A DNA stretch of 64,000 nt from Nocardia puris (GTDB taxonomy: Bacteria > Actinomycetota > Actinomycetes > Mycobacteriales > Mycobacteriaceae), in NCBI RefSeq assembly GCF_003315035.1, contig NZ_QNRE01000006.1:248001-312000 (forward strand), written 5' to 3'. The notes beneath the pieces were generated by a model. It had not been told where the DNA came from. It saw only the letters and a list, made by a program, of their open reading frames with translations, and made no database searches. Both the position numbers and the translations under genes were made by a program. Shown one piece after another: positions 42,660 through 51,485 of the stretch (its first letter is position 1; each line of letters begins with the position of its first letter).

Positions 42660-43175
42660 ATGAGGATTGAGATCAGTGGCTTCGCGCCGGAGGTCGACGA
42701 GAGCGCGTGGCTGGCGCCGAACGCCACCGTGATCGGGCGCGTGCGCCTCGCGGGCGAGGTGAGCGTGTGGTACGGCGCCGTGCTGCGCGGCGATCTGGAG
42801 CAGATCAGCGTCGGAGCGCGCACCAACATCCAGGACGGATGCGTCCTGCACGCCGACCCCGGCTTCCCCCTCACCGTCGGCAGCGGGGTGTCGGTGGGGC
42901 ACAACGCGATCCTGCACGGCTGCACCGTCGGCGACGATGTGCTGGTCGGCATGGGCGCCACCGTGCTCAACGGCGCGGTGATCGGCGCGGGCAGCCTGAT
43001 CGCGGCGAACGCGCTGATCCCGGAGGGCGCGCAGATCCCGCCCGGTTCCCTCGTCGCCGGCGTGCCCGGCAAGGTGCGGCGCGAACTGAGCGAGGCCGAG
43101 CGCGACGGCATCCGCCTCAACGGCGCGGTCTACCTGCACAACACGGCGAACCACCGGACCGCCAAGCAGGTGTGA
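42660..43175 (+). CDS. Gamma-carbonic-anhydrase family protein (left-handed beta helix)
   Basis: 171 residues. Hexapeptide repeats run from ~18 to 135 (PNATVIGRVRLAGEVSVWYGAVLRGD and following). The metal-ligand histidines of the gamma-CA family are visible in DGCVLHADPGF and VGHNAILHGCTV. The C-terminal helix ends in NHRTAKQV. Members include true zinc carbonic anhydrases and PaaY/YrdA-type proteins; the sequence alone does not decide which. Cytosolic trimer expected. Confidence 0.88.
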   Translation: MRIEISGFAPEVDESAWLAPNATVIGRVRLAGEVSVWYGAVLRGDLEQISVGARTNIQDGCVLHADPGFPLTVGSGVSVGHNAILHGCTVGDDVLVGMGATVLNGAVIGAGSLIAANALIPEGAQIPPGSLVAGVPGKVRRELSEAERDGIRLNGAVYLHNTANHRTAKQV

Positions 43176-43306
43176 TACATCGCACACTGATCAAGTGTCC
43201 AACAGGAACGGCTGATAACATTTTGCCTGCATGCCCGCAGTTTCGCGGCCGCCGAAACCGGCCGCGCGACCGCGCGCATGATGCGTGACAGGCAGGAGGT
43301 ATCACG

Positions 43307-43495
43307 GTGGCGTACGGGGAGAACAAGGGTATGCACCGGCCGAAGGGGCGGATCAGTGTGGCCGATATCGCGGCCCAACCGGGTGGAATAGAGGCGCTCC
43401 AGCGCCGCGTCCACGAATTACGTTCGCGGGGCGTCGATTTCGCCGCCAACGCGATCGAGAAGGAAATGGCGGACCTGGATCTGCCGCAGACGTAG
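43307..43495 (+). CDS. Small protein of unknown function (62 residues)
   Basis: GTG start with a strong AGGAGG-type site (GGCAGGAGGTATCACG) just upstream, which argues for real translation. The sequence MAYGENKGMHRPKGRISVAD leads into an alpha-helical second half (GGIEALQRRVHELRSRGVDFAANAIEKEMADLD). Charged, with no membrane segment. No family recognised. It lies between the gamma-CA-like and AraC genes, all on the plus strand. Confidence 0.65.
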   Translation: MAYGENKGMHRPKGRISVADIAAQPGGIEALQRRVHELRSRGVDFAANAIEKEMADLDLPQT

Positions 43496-43535
43496 GGAAT
43501 CCACCGGCCGACGGGCGGTAGCATCACGGGTCGTC

Positions 43536-44420
43536 ATGGCCGACACGCGAAAGGCCCGCCCGCCCGGCGTCATCGACGTCGGTTTCGCCGCGCCGCCGGG
43601 ACGGCCGCGCGGCGTCGAGGTGATCACCCTGCGCGAGTTGCGCGAACGCGCGCACCCGCGGCAGCTGTCGGCACCGCAGCGCCTGAGCTTTCACCTGCTC
43701 GTCGCCGTGTCCGAGGGCGCCGTGGCGCACGTGGTCGACTTCGAGACGCACCGCCTGGTGCCGGGCACCTGGTTGTGGGTGCGTCCCGAACAGGTGCACC
43801 AGTGGGGCGACGTGTCCGCCGCCGAGGGTGTCGCGGTGCTGTTCGAACCGGAATTCCCCGACCCGGCAACGGTTTCGGCCGCCGAACTCGACGATCGGTT
43901 CGCCGCCGCCCTGTTCCGGCCCGAACCCGCCGAGCACACGCTGCTGCGCACCACGGCGACCCTGCTCGCCTCCTCCGCCGCCGCGCCCGGTCCGCTGCCC
44001 GGCGACGCGCACGCCATGGCGTTGCGCGGCCTGCTGGCCGCGTTGCTGCTGCGCCTGCGGTTCGCCGCCCCAACACGGGCCGAGGGGGAACCGAACGACA
44101 CCTTCCGCCGATTCCGCGACGCCGTCGAAGCCGGCTTCCGGCACTCCCATCGCGTGGCCGACTACGCCCACCGGCTCGGCTATTCGCCGCGCACGCTCAG
44201 TCGTGCCACCGCCGCGGCGACGGGCGTCTCGGCGAAGGAATTCATCGACCGGCGCGTGCTCCTGGAAGCCAAGCGCGTGCTCGCCCACACCGACCGCACC
44301 AGCGCCCAGGTGGCGACCGCGCTCGGATTCGACAGCCCCACCAACTTCACGAAGTTCTTCCGGCACCGGACGGGCCGCACGCCGATCGCGTTCCGCGCGT
44401 CGCTGCGCGAGCCGGCGTGA
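43536..44420 (+). CDS. AraC family transcriptional regulator
   Basis: 294 residues from ATG 43536. The N-terminal half is an AraC-type cupin ligand domain (RLSFHLLVAVSEGAVAHVVDFETHRLVPGTWLWVRPEQVHQW). The C-terminal double helix-turn-helix spans ~195-290: YAHRLGYSPRTLSRATAAATGVSAKEFI then ALGFDSPTNFTKFFRHRTGRTPIAFR. Its neighbour downstream is the double SnoaL protein, a plausible target. A TAGCAT hexamer 12 nt before the start suggests a very short leader. Confidence 0.9.
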   Translation: MADTRKARPPGVIDVGFAAPPGRPRGVEVITLRELRERAHPRQLSAPQRLSFHLLVAVSEGAVAHVVDFETHRLVPGTWLWVRPEQVHQWGDVSAAEGVAVLFEPEFPDPATVSAAELDDRFAAALFRPEPAEHTLLRTTATLLASSAAAPGPLPGDAHAMALRGLLAALLLRLRFAAPTRAEGEPNDTFRRFRDAVEAGFRHSHRVADYAHRLGYSPRTLSRATAAATGVSAKEFIDRRVLLEAKRVLAHTDRTSAQVATALGFDSPTNFTKFFRHRTGRTPIAFRASLREPA

Positions 44421-44576
44421 CGGCTGTCCGTTTTTCACCATCGGGCGACCTCGGGACACCTCGCCACCGACGCTCTCGATTCCTAATCTGAACAGGTATA
44501 TCCGGTTCTTCACGCGATCGGATCGATCCCGGGTAGCGACCTACCCGACACAGAAGAACCCTCGAGAGGAACTCGC

Positions 44577-45332
44577 ATGACCCCCTTGGAAATCGTCGAT
44601 ACCGCGCTGACCGAGTTGTTCGGGGATCGCGATCCCGCGGCCGTGGACCGCTGGGTCGCCCCGGACTACCGCCAGCACAGCAGCCTGGCCGCGGACGGCC
44701 CGGATGCCTTGCGCACCCTGGTGGCGGGCCTGCCCGCGGACTTCCGCTACGAACGGGCGCGCATCCTCGCCGACGGCGACCTGGTCGCCGTGCACGGCAC
44801 CTGGTACGGGTTCGGGCCGGTGCCGCTGGTCGGGTTCGACCTGTTCCGCGTCGCCGACGGCAAGCTCGCCGAGCACTGGGACGCGTTGACGCCCTTGGTG
44901 ACTCCGACCGTCTCCGGCCGTTCGCAGACCGACGGCCCCACCGAGGTCACCGACCGGGCCGCGACCGAAGCCAATCGCGCGCTGGTCGCCGACTTCGCCG
45001 ACAAGGTCTTCGTCGGCGCGGACTACAGCGTGCTCACCGACTACATCTCCACCGAACAGTACGACCAGCACAATCCCGAAGCGGCCGACGGGCTCGACGG
45101 TTTCGCCGCGGCGACCGCCGGGTGGGCGAGCCAGGGGAAGAACCTCGTCTACAAGCAGGTGCACCGGATCGTGGCCGACGGTGCGTTCGTCCTGGTGCAG
45201 TCCGAGGGTGAATTCGGCGTTCCCGCGGCGTATTACGACCTCTTCCGCGTCGCGGACGGCAAGATCGTCGAGCACTGGGACGTGATCGCCCCGATCCCCG
45301 GAGACCTCCCGCACGGCAATGGGATGTTCTGA
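44577..45332 (+). CDS. Tandem SnoaL/NTF2-like protein
   Basis: 251 residues, ATG after GAGAGGA. Two SnoaL-like domains in tandem: ~1-110 (TALTELFGDRDPAAVDRWVAPDYRQHSSLAADG ... FDLFRVADGKLAEHWDALTPL) and ~125-245 (VADFADKVFVGADYSVLTDYISTEQYDQHNPEAADG ... YDLFRVADGKIVEHWDVIAPI). The repeated FRVADGK-EHWD ending shows an internal duplication. Such domains bind or isomerise small hydrophobic molecules. No catalytic assignment possible. It sits between AraC and TetR regulator genes. Confidence 0.83.
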   Translation: MTPLEIVDTALTELFGDRDPAAVDRWVAPDYRQHSSLAADGPDALRTLVAGLPADFRYERARILADGDLVAVHGTWYGFGPVPLVGFDLFRVADGKLAEHWDALTPLVTPTVSGRSQTDGPTEVTDRAATEANRALVADFADKVFVGADYSVLTDYISTEQYDQHNPEAADGLDGFAAATAGWASQGKNLVYKQVHRIVADGAFVLVQSEGEFGVPAAYYDLFRVADGKIVEHWDVIAPIPGDLPHGNGMF

Positions 45333-45429
45333 GGACGTGCTGGGGCGCCGGTGAAATAATGAGCGTTCGACACCCGCACCGTCGCGGACGCCCTCCGGCG
45401 CGGGCCCCGCGCGAACGACTGGAGACCCG

Positions 45430-46053
45430 ATGCCCACCGTCTCGTCCATGCTCCAGCGCATCCTGGACAAACCGGTCACCGACGGCGAGAAACTCCTGGA
45501 AAGCGCCCTGTCGGCCTTCCTGGACTTCGGGATCAAGCGCACCAGCATGGGCGAGATCGCGCGCCGCGCCGGCATCAGCCCGGCTACCCTCTACCGGCGC
45601 TACGAATCCAAGAACGACCTGGTGGAGGCCGTGAGCCTGCGGGAGGCGCAGCGGTTCGTCGCCGAGATCGACCTGCGGGTGCGCACCGTCGACGGGGCCG
45701 AGGACCAGCTGGTCGAGATCTTCGTCGCGTTCATCACCTCGATGGCCACCAACGCGCTGCTGAGCAGGCTGCTGCGCACCGAACCCGACCTCATCCTGCC
45801 CCGGCTCACCACCGAGGGCGGGCCCATCCTCGCCGTCGGCCGCGCCTACCTGGCCGACAAACTGCGCGAGCTGCGGCCCGGCGACACCGACTTCGACCCC
45901 GACCTGGTCGCCGAGATCATGGCGCGCTTGGCCCTGTCCCTGGCCTTGACCCCGGACGGGTTGATCCCGCTGGGCGATCCGGAGGCGGGGCGGGAGTTCG
46001 CCCGGCGGACATTGCTGCCGATGGTGGGGGTGCGCGCGGGGGTGCAGGCGTAG
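45430..46053 (+). CDS. TetR family transcriptional regulator
   Basis: 207 residues from ATG 45430. The N-terminal DNA-binding domain has the TetR helix-turn-helix MGEIARRAGISPATLYRRYESKNDLVEAV (~residues 38-66). The C-terminal part is all helical (ligand/dimer domain). Nothing is adjacent on the opposite strand upstream; the tandem SnoaL gene lies 97 bp upstream in the same direction. Ligand unknown. The 204-bp space to the convergent methylase gene holds no recognisable element. Confidence 0.9.
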   Translation: MPTVSSMLQRILDKPVTDGEKLLESALSAFLDFGIKRTSMGEIARRAGISPATLYRRYESKNDLVEAVSLREAQRFVAEIDLRVRTVDGAEDQLVEIFVAFITSMATNALLSRLLRTEPDLILPRLTTEGGPILAVGRAYLADKLRELRPGDTDFDPDLVAEIMARLALSLALTPDGLIPLGDPEAGREFARRTLLPMVGVRAGVQA

Positions 46054-46257
46054 GAAGTTCGGCCGGCTCGGACGCGCCTCCCGCAGGCTGACGAGCTTGT
46101 GCGACCGATCGCCCGCGCCGGTTTCGCACGTGTACGCCGCGGGTGGGATCGAGTCTGATTGCCGCCACCGTACCGGCACCGCCGGCATCTCGCGGAGCGG
46201 CAAACCCTCGAGCGGCGCGTGACTTGTCGGCCGAAAAGAATCTGGTCGCGCTGCGCC

Positions 46258-48228
46258 TCAGTGGACAGGCGCGGGCGGCAGTCCGAAGGCGGCCGAGACC
46301 AAGGTGTCGAGATGGGCACGCGTATCGGCGTCCGGGGTGCGGGGGCCGTCGGTGAGTTCGGCTCCGAGAGCGGCGATTTCGGCGCCGAGGGGCGTGGTGG
46401 GGTCGGGCAGCGGAAGGCGGGCGACGTACTGGGTGATCCAGCGGCGGCGGCCCGAGTAGAGGCGGTTGCCGCAGACGGTGTCGTAGAAACGCAGGCCGAG
46501 TGCGGAATTGGCGACCGCGATCAAGAGGTGGGCGAGGTGGTCGGGATCCGGTGTGGCGAGGGCGAGATCGGCGAAGGAGATCCAGTAGCAGTCGCCGTTG
46601 ACCACCGCGCCCGAGCGGTCCAGCGCGAACCGTGGGCGGTCGCTGATGTCGGGGAACACGACCTTCGGCACCCGCCACAGGTTGGGGCGCTGGGGAACCC
46701 AGATCTCGAACCATTCGCGGCCGCTGCCGGTGAGGTACTCGCGTGCCGCCAAAGTGCTCTCGTTCTTGCGCAGATAGGCTGCGGCCCTCGGGAATTCGCG
46801 CAAGTCGATCGGCACCCGCCTGGCCGAGTTGGTGTCGTAGGGGTAGAGCACACGCGTGTCGGTGGCGCGCGTGATCCGCCACGGGGACAGGTCGCGATGG
46901 GTCAGCAGTGCGAGCAGCAGCTCCGGTTCCGGTCGCGGCCGCACCCGTGCCCACCCATCGGAGATGAACACGCGATCGGCGGTCGTCTTGATACCCACCC
47001 GAATTCGCCCCACCTCCCCGAAGGTTCGCCACGTCGACGCCGCCACCCGCGCCAACCACGCGTCCACACTGGGACTCGACATCCGCCACGATGAATATGC
47101 CTCGCCTCCTTGGCTGTTCACGGCATCACCGGCGCGGGCGTCCACACTCGCGATCCGCGAGATCCTGCCCGACGTGGTCGCACCGGCGCGGGCGCCCGCC
47201 GAACCGGTCGGCGGCTTCTGCCGACTCGACCGAGCGCCATGCGAGGCTTCGCGGGTGGCATCGAGCGTGTCCGCTGCGCCCGGTACGTTCGGCGAATTCG
47301 GCTCGTGTGCCAGAACTTCGGCGCGAACGCGTCCCGGCGATGGTTCGCCGTTCCCCCCGGTCTCCCGCCGCGGCGGCGTTCTCGTGTGCGCCCGTTTTGT
47401 GGCGCCCGTCGACAAGGTCCCGACTTCGATCGCGAACGTGCGCCCGTCGTGGCGGACGAGGCGGTCCTCGTCGCCGAGAAGCGCTTCGAAAAGGTCTGAT
47501 CCGTCGTGCTTCTCGTCAGAGGGGGTTTCGTAGGCCGAGACGTGACGGCAGGGTCCGGCGGCCGGGGCGCGGGTGGCGATGGTGACGGCCGGTAGGACGG
47601 CGGCGGTGAAGAGTTTGGTGTCGCCCAAGTCGTAAAGCTCCACCGGCGACAACTCCGTGAGCAGGATCGAGCGGATGTTCGCTCCCGCCTTGGTGGTGAG
47701 AAACCGGTTGGCGCACAACAACCCCAGCGCGCCGCCCGGACCGAGCAGCCGGGGCGCGACCGCGACGAACGGGTGCGTGAGATCGATGCGCCCGCGCAAC
47801 CCGAACCGCTTGCTCAACAGCTGAGCGGTGGCACCGCCCAGCTGCTGGGTCCGCACGTACGGCGGGTTGGTGATGATCACGTCGAACGAACCCGGCGCGA
47901 GATCGTCGGCGTCGGTGAGGAAATCCCCTGCGCGCCACTCGGCCTCGACGCCGAGCCGTTCCGCGCGCGCGGCCGCCTCGGCCAGACCGGACTCGTCCAG
48001 GTCGTAGCCGACGAGTTCGAGTCGCGCGCCCGGCCGCCGCGCCGCCACCTCCCGGTGCACGGCGAGCAGCAGCTCCCCGTCACCGCAGGCCGGGTCGAGC
48101 ACCCGCAGCGTCGCGCCGCGCGCGGCGTGGGTGAGCACCCGTTGCGCGAGGAAACGCGCCAGCGCGGGCGGCGTGTAGTGCCGCCCGTGCCGTTTGCGCT
48201 CCCGCGCCGTATCGGCCCGCGCACCCAT
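46258..48228 (-). CDS. N6-adenine DNA methylase (Eco57I/TaqI-like) with inserted disordered segment
   Basis: 656 residues from ATG 48228. S-adenosylmethionine motif I LRVLDPACGDGELLLAV (~41-57), target-adenine motif IV DVIITNPPYVR (~116-126), and LLCANRFLTTKAGANIRSILL typical of Eco57I-like modification domains. The C-terminal part (~385-656) resembles a target-recognition region (RVGIKTTADRVFI, FPRAAAYLRKNESTLAAREY, NSALGLRFYDTVCGNRLYSGRRRWI). Between them, residues ~275-383 are Arg/Ser/Ala/Gly-rich, without fold character and with weaker G/C third positions. No nuclease motif or restriction gene adjoins, so it looks like a solitary methylase. It lies 20 bp after the acyltransferase stop. 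Confidence 0.8.
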   Translation of the reverse strand: MGARADTARERKRHGRHYTPPALARFLAQRVLTHAARGATLRVLDPACGDGELLLAVHREVAARRPGARLELVGYDLDESGLAEAAARAERLGVEAEWRAGDFLTDADDLAPGSFDVIITNPPYVRTQQLGGATAQLLSKRFGLRGRIDLTHPFVAVAPRLLGPGGALGLLCANRFLTTKAGANIRSILLTELSPVELYDLGDTKLFTAAVLPAVTIATRAPAAGPCRHVSAYETPSDEKHDGSDLFEALLGDEDRLVRHDGRTFAIEVGTLSTGATKRAHTRTPPRRETGGNGEPSPGRVRAEVLAHEPNSPNVPGAADTLDATREASHGARSSRQKPPTGSAGARAGATTSGRISRIASVDARAGDAVNSQGGEAYSSWRMSSPSVDAWLARVAASTWRTFGEVGRIRVGIKTTADRVFISDGWARVRPRPEPELLLALLTHRDLSPWRITRATDTRVLYPYDTNSARRVPIDLREFPRAAAYLRKNESTLAAREYLTGSGREWFEIWVPQRPNLWRVPKVVFPDISDRPRFALDRSGAVVNGDCYWISFADLALATPDPDHLAHLLIAVANSALGLRFYDTVCGNRLYSGRRRWITQYVARLPLPDPTTPLGAEIAALGAELTDGPRTPDADTRAHLDTLVSAAFGLPPAPVH

Positions 48229-48248
48229 GGGAGGATTCTGCCCCGTCA

Positions 48249-49940
48249 GTGCACCGCGGACGGGCTGATACGCGTTTGTGGCGCGCGCGTCGCCCGCCGA
48301 CCGGCGAAGCGGCGCATGAGGGGCGCGTCCACCCAGTGGTAGACCGCCGCTGCGGCCAGCGTCGAGAGCACCAGGCACAGCGCGGCGATCCCGGCCCACC
48401 CCAGCGGGCCGAATTGCCTGCCGCCCACCACCAGCCTGGTCACCAGCACCATCACCGGGAACTGCATGAGATAGAAGGCGAACGAGATATTGCCGAACCA
48501 CACCATGCGCGGCGAGGAGTTGAGCCCGCGCACGCCCGCGAGGTCGCGCGCGGCCAGCGTCGCGATCACCGCCGTCATCGGAGCCAGCAACAGCGCCGAC
48601 ATCTTGTAGTTCACCGGCACCACCCACGTCGCGGCGTAGGCGGCGACCAGCGCCAGCATCGGCGGGGCGAGCCGGGTGTTGCGCCACCGCCCTTCCAGCA
48701 CCAGCCGCGCCGCCAGCACACCGAGGAAGAATTCGGGCAACCGCGAGAGCGGGAAGATGTAGCTGAGCCAGTACGACGGCGACACCGGGATATCGGGTTG
48801 CGCGAACCACGCGGGCGAGGCGTGCAGCGTGAAGAACGGCGAGTCGTCACCCGGAACCAGCCGCGGCGCAAAGGCATTCGCGATGCCCTTGGGTCCGGGC
48901 ACCCACAGGTAGTAGGCGGTGTGGAGCGCGACAATCGCGAGCAGCAGCACCCCCGTCACGAGCAGCACGCGCTCCGGCCGCACCCGGCGCACGAGCGGCA
49001 GCAGCAGCGGAAAGCTCAGGTAGAACAGGATTTCCGCGCCCAGCGACCACGCGGGCACGTTGAGCCCGCCGACCGTCGACCACTTCGGCACCCAGGTGTG
49101 CACCAGCGCCAGATTCGGCACCCACACCACCGCCCGCGACAGCGGCACGCTCGCCACAACGATGAACGCGAGCGCCGCGACGAGATGTGTCGGATAGATC
49201 TTCAGCACCCGCCGCCAGTAGAACCACCGCACCGAACCGCCCGGCCGGAACGACCAGTAGATGATGAACCCCGACAGCACGAAGAAGAACGTCACCCCGG
49301 CCGCCCCGAGCTGCATCGGCATCACCTGGTGCACCTGCCGGAACAGCTCGGACTTCTGGAACGGGTAGACCGGCAGAAACACCAAGGCGTGCAACACGAA
49401 CACCGCGAACGCCGCCCACCACCGGGCACCCGTGAGCGAGGGCAGCGCGGGCCGGGTGCGGTCGATCTCCTCTTGGGCGGCCATACCCCCGGCCGAATCC
49501 GGGAGCACGCCGACCCCGGACGCACCGAGCCCGGGCGGGCCGACCCCGGGGCAGACCTCGGGCGAGCTAGCCCCGGGCGCGCCGACCTCAGCCGCCCCCA
49601 CCACGGACTCGCCCGCCACGGACGTGCCAGCCACGGACGCGCCCGCTTCAGCCGCGCCGACCACGGGCGGGCATACCTTGGGCGCACCCACCTCGGACGC
49701 GCCAACCCAGGATGTGCCGCCCCCGAGCGAGTCCGCCCCGGGCGAGCCCGCCACGGACGCGCCCACCTCACACGGGCCGACCCGAGACACGCCGACCCTG
49801 GGCGAACCGACCTCAGGTACGCCGCCCCCGGGCGAGCCGACCTCGGACGCGCCCACCTCAGGCGCGCCGCCCCCGGGCGGGCATACCTTGGGCGAGCCAA
49901 CCCCGGATACACCGACGCGCACGTCCGGCGAGGTCGTCAT
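48249..49940 (-). CDS. Acyltransferase-3 family membrane protein with repetitive N-terminal extension
   Basis: 564 residues if started at ATG 49940, which overlaps the stop of the SGNH gene as ATGA. An internal ATG (49484) would give 412 residues without the extension. Residues ~9-145 are an imperfect pentapeptide repeat (VGASE/VGSPG type). Then comes the AT3 domain: WWAAFAVFVLHALVFLP (His in the first helix), QLGAAGVTFFFVLSGFIIYWSF, WRRVLKIYPTHL, and about ten membrane helices. AT3 proteins O-acylate sugars, lipids or antibiotics across the membrane. Pairing with an SGNH hydrolase encoded next door suggests a split version of the fused AT3-SGNH transferases. Confidence 0.85.
49505..49916 (-). 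repeat. 15-bp minisatellite (about 25 degenerate copies)
   Basis: Coding strand unit is roughly GTG-GGC-GCG-TCC-GAG, giving Val-Gly-Ala/Ser-Ser/Pro-Glu/Gly. About 25 in-phase units can be read from residue 9 of the acyltransferase, then the phase is lost over the last few. Because the period is a multiple of three and GC-rich, all frames on both strands stay open here. One plus-strand frame mimics a pentapeptide-repeat protein, but that frame is antisense. Confidence 0.85.
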
Positions 49941-50851
49941 CGCCCGAACCGCTCGAACAGGCCGCGGGCGATCACCGCGTCACCGTGCGCCGACGGGTGG
50001 AACGGGAGTCCGGCGAAATCCGCGCGCGGGTCGAGGATTCCGTTCAACCACGGCTGGTCCGAGCACAATCCGTGACCGGCCGTGAGCGCCCGGCTGTCGA
50101 AGAACTCGATGCCGAGCAGCGCGGCCGCCTCCCGCTGCGCGGCGTCGATGCGGTCCACGTACTCCACCACGGCGCGCCCGCGCGGCTGCACGTACCGGCC
50201 GACGCCCAGCACGTTCACGCACGCCTGGTCCTGACCGGACGGGAACAGCTCCGGATAGCCGACGAGCACGATGCGGGCATTCGGCGCGTAGTAGCGCAGG
50301 TACTCGACCGCGCCGCTCATCCGCTCGGCGAACCGCGCACCGGACACCCCGCGATAGTCGGTGATGCGCCCCTGCTCGGCGGCCTCGGGCCCGCAGCCCT
50401 CGGCGAGGTTGAATACGCACGGCAGCAACGAGGTCCACAGCGTGGTCTGGGTGGCGCCCCACTCGTCGTTGAGGCCGAACTGCAGGGCGATGACGCGGGT
50501 TCGGGGACCGAACGCCCCGAGTTCGTCCGCGACCAGCGCCTCGTGTACCAGGGTGTAGCCGGGGCCGGTGTCCAGCGACGCACCGGAGCAGGACGCGTCG
50601 ACGAAGTCGCCGGTGCCCGCCACGCCCATCAGCTGACTCAACTGCGTGGGCCAGGAGCTGGGTCCGCGCAGGCACTCCTCGTCGTCGGCGTCCCAGCGAA
50701 AACCGTTGGCGGTGAACGAATCACCGAGCACCACCAGCGCCTTGCCCGCGGCGGGCGCGGCCGTGGCTGGCGCCGGTCCGCCGACCACGAGGGTCAGCGC
50801 GAGCACCGCGGCGCCGAGGACGCGGCGGGAGAACGTTCCGAGCACGGGCAC
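49937..50851 (-). CDS. Secreted SGNH hydrolase/esterase
   Basis: 304 residues from GTG 50851, 5 bp after the upstream lipoprotein stop; GTG 50845 is an alternative. Signal peptide (RRVLGAAVLALTLVVGGPAPATA). SGNH blocks: LVVLGDSFTANG (block I Ser), Gly in CSGASLDTG (block II region), LQFGLNDEWG (block III Gly-x-Asn-Asp) and LPFHPSAHGD (block V His). Several Cys may form disulfides outside. It resembles the secreted SGNH esterases of mycobacteria and Streptomyces. Coupled by ATGA overlap to the AT3 gene, so it may transfer or remove the same acyl group on the outer face. Confidence 0.88.
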   Translation of the reverse strand: MPVLGTFSRRVLGAAVLALTLVVGGPAPATAAPAAGKALVVLGDSFTANGFRWDADDEECLRGPSSWPTQLSQLMGVAGTGDFVDASCSGASLDTGPGYTLVHEALVADELGAFGPRTRVIALQFGLNDEWGATQTTLWTSLLPCVFNLAEGCGPEAAEQGRITDYRGVSGARFAERMSGAVEYLRYYAPNARIVLVGYPELFPSGQDQACVNVLGVGRYVQPRGRAVVEYVDRIDAAQREAAALLGIEFFDSRALTAGHGLCSDQPWLNGILDPRADFAGLPFHPSAHGDAVIARGLFERFGR

Positions 50852-50856
50852 CGCCG

Positions 50857-51225
50857 TCAGTATCCGGCGCGGGGCTCGAAGCCCGGCGCGGTCAAGGTGG
50901 GCGCGGGCTGCTGCGGAGCCGGTTGCTGCGCGGGCGCGGGCTGCGGGGCCTGCTGCACCGGAGCCGGCGCGGGCGCGGCGGGTGCGGGTTCCGCTGCCGG
51001 AGCGGGCGCGGGTTGTTCCGGCGCGGGCGCGGGCTCTTCCGGCGACGGCGAGGCGGGCGACGGCTCCGAACTCTCGGTGGCAGCCGGGCTTTCGGCGGTG
51101 GGCGCCTCGGTGACCACCGTCGTGGTGGGCGCCTGGTCGCCCCGATCCTCGGATTCGCCCCCGCAGCCGACCGCACCGAACAGGATGACACCGCACGACA
51201 TCGCGGTGACGAGGCAACGCTTCAT
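50857..51225 (-). CDS. Pro/Ala-rich lipoprotein
   Basis: 122 residues from ATG 51225. Lipoprotein signal MKRCLVTAMSCGVILFGAVGC with Cys at ~21. The whole mature part is low complexity: an acidic Thr/Ser region followed by about 60 residues of PAPAPAAEPAP-type and QQPAPQ-type sequence. Such tails often span the cell wall. First gene of a minus-strand set continuing with the SGNH hydrolase after 5 bp. No function assigned. Confidence 0.7.
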   Translation of the reverse strand: MKRCLVTAMSCGVILFGAVGCGGESEDRGDQAPTTTVVTEAPTAESPAATESSEPSPASPSPEEPAPAPEQPAPAPAAEPAPAAPAPAPVQQAPQPAPAQQPAPQQPAPTLTAPGFEPRAGY

Positions 51226-51485
51226 AGCTGGTTCCGTTCTCACAATCAGGAGCACACTCGTTTCACTCCAGCCGGAGAGTACAAGTCACGCGGGCGCGAG
51301 CACGGCGGATTGACCGAAACTGCCGCCCCACCCACGGCCCCCAATTCCGGCGTCTGGTCAAGAGGCGCGGCACCGCCCCCGAATCCGGGCGATCATGGCC
51401 CAATCCCGGTCGACGGTTCCAAAAGGGGACCATCACGGGCTAGCATTCAGTCTCGAAATAGAACCGAATTGAAGGAGGCGGGTTC

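Noticed and set aside
46258..48228. A restriction-modification system
   Set aside because: Only a methylase is visible. Neighbours are an acyltransferase and a TetR regulator, and no nuclease motif was found in the methylase.
49500..49920. Plus-strand frames reading like a pentapeptide-repeat protein (RADLGRAHLRR pattern)
   Set aside because: They are antisense to the acyltransferase N-terminus and arise because the 15-bp repeat keeps every frame open. No ribosome site or start fits.
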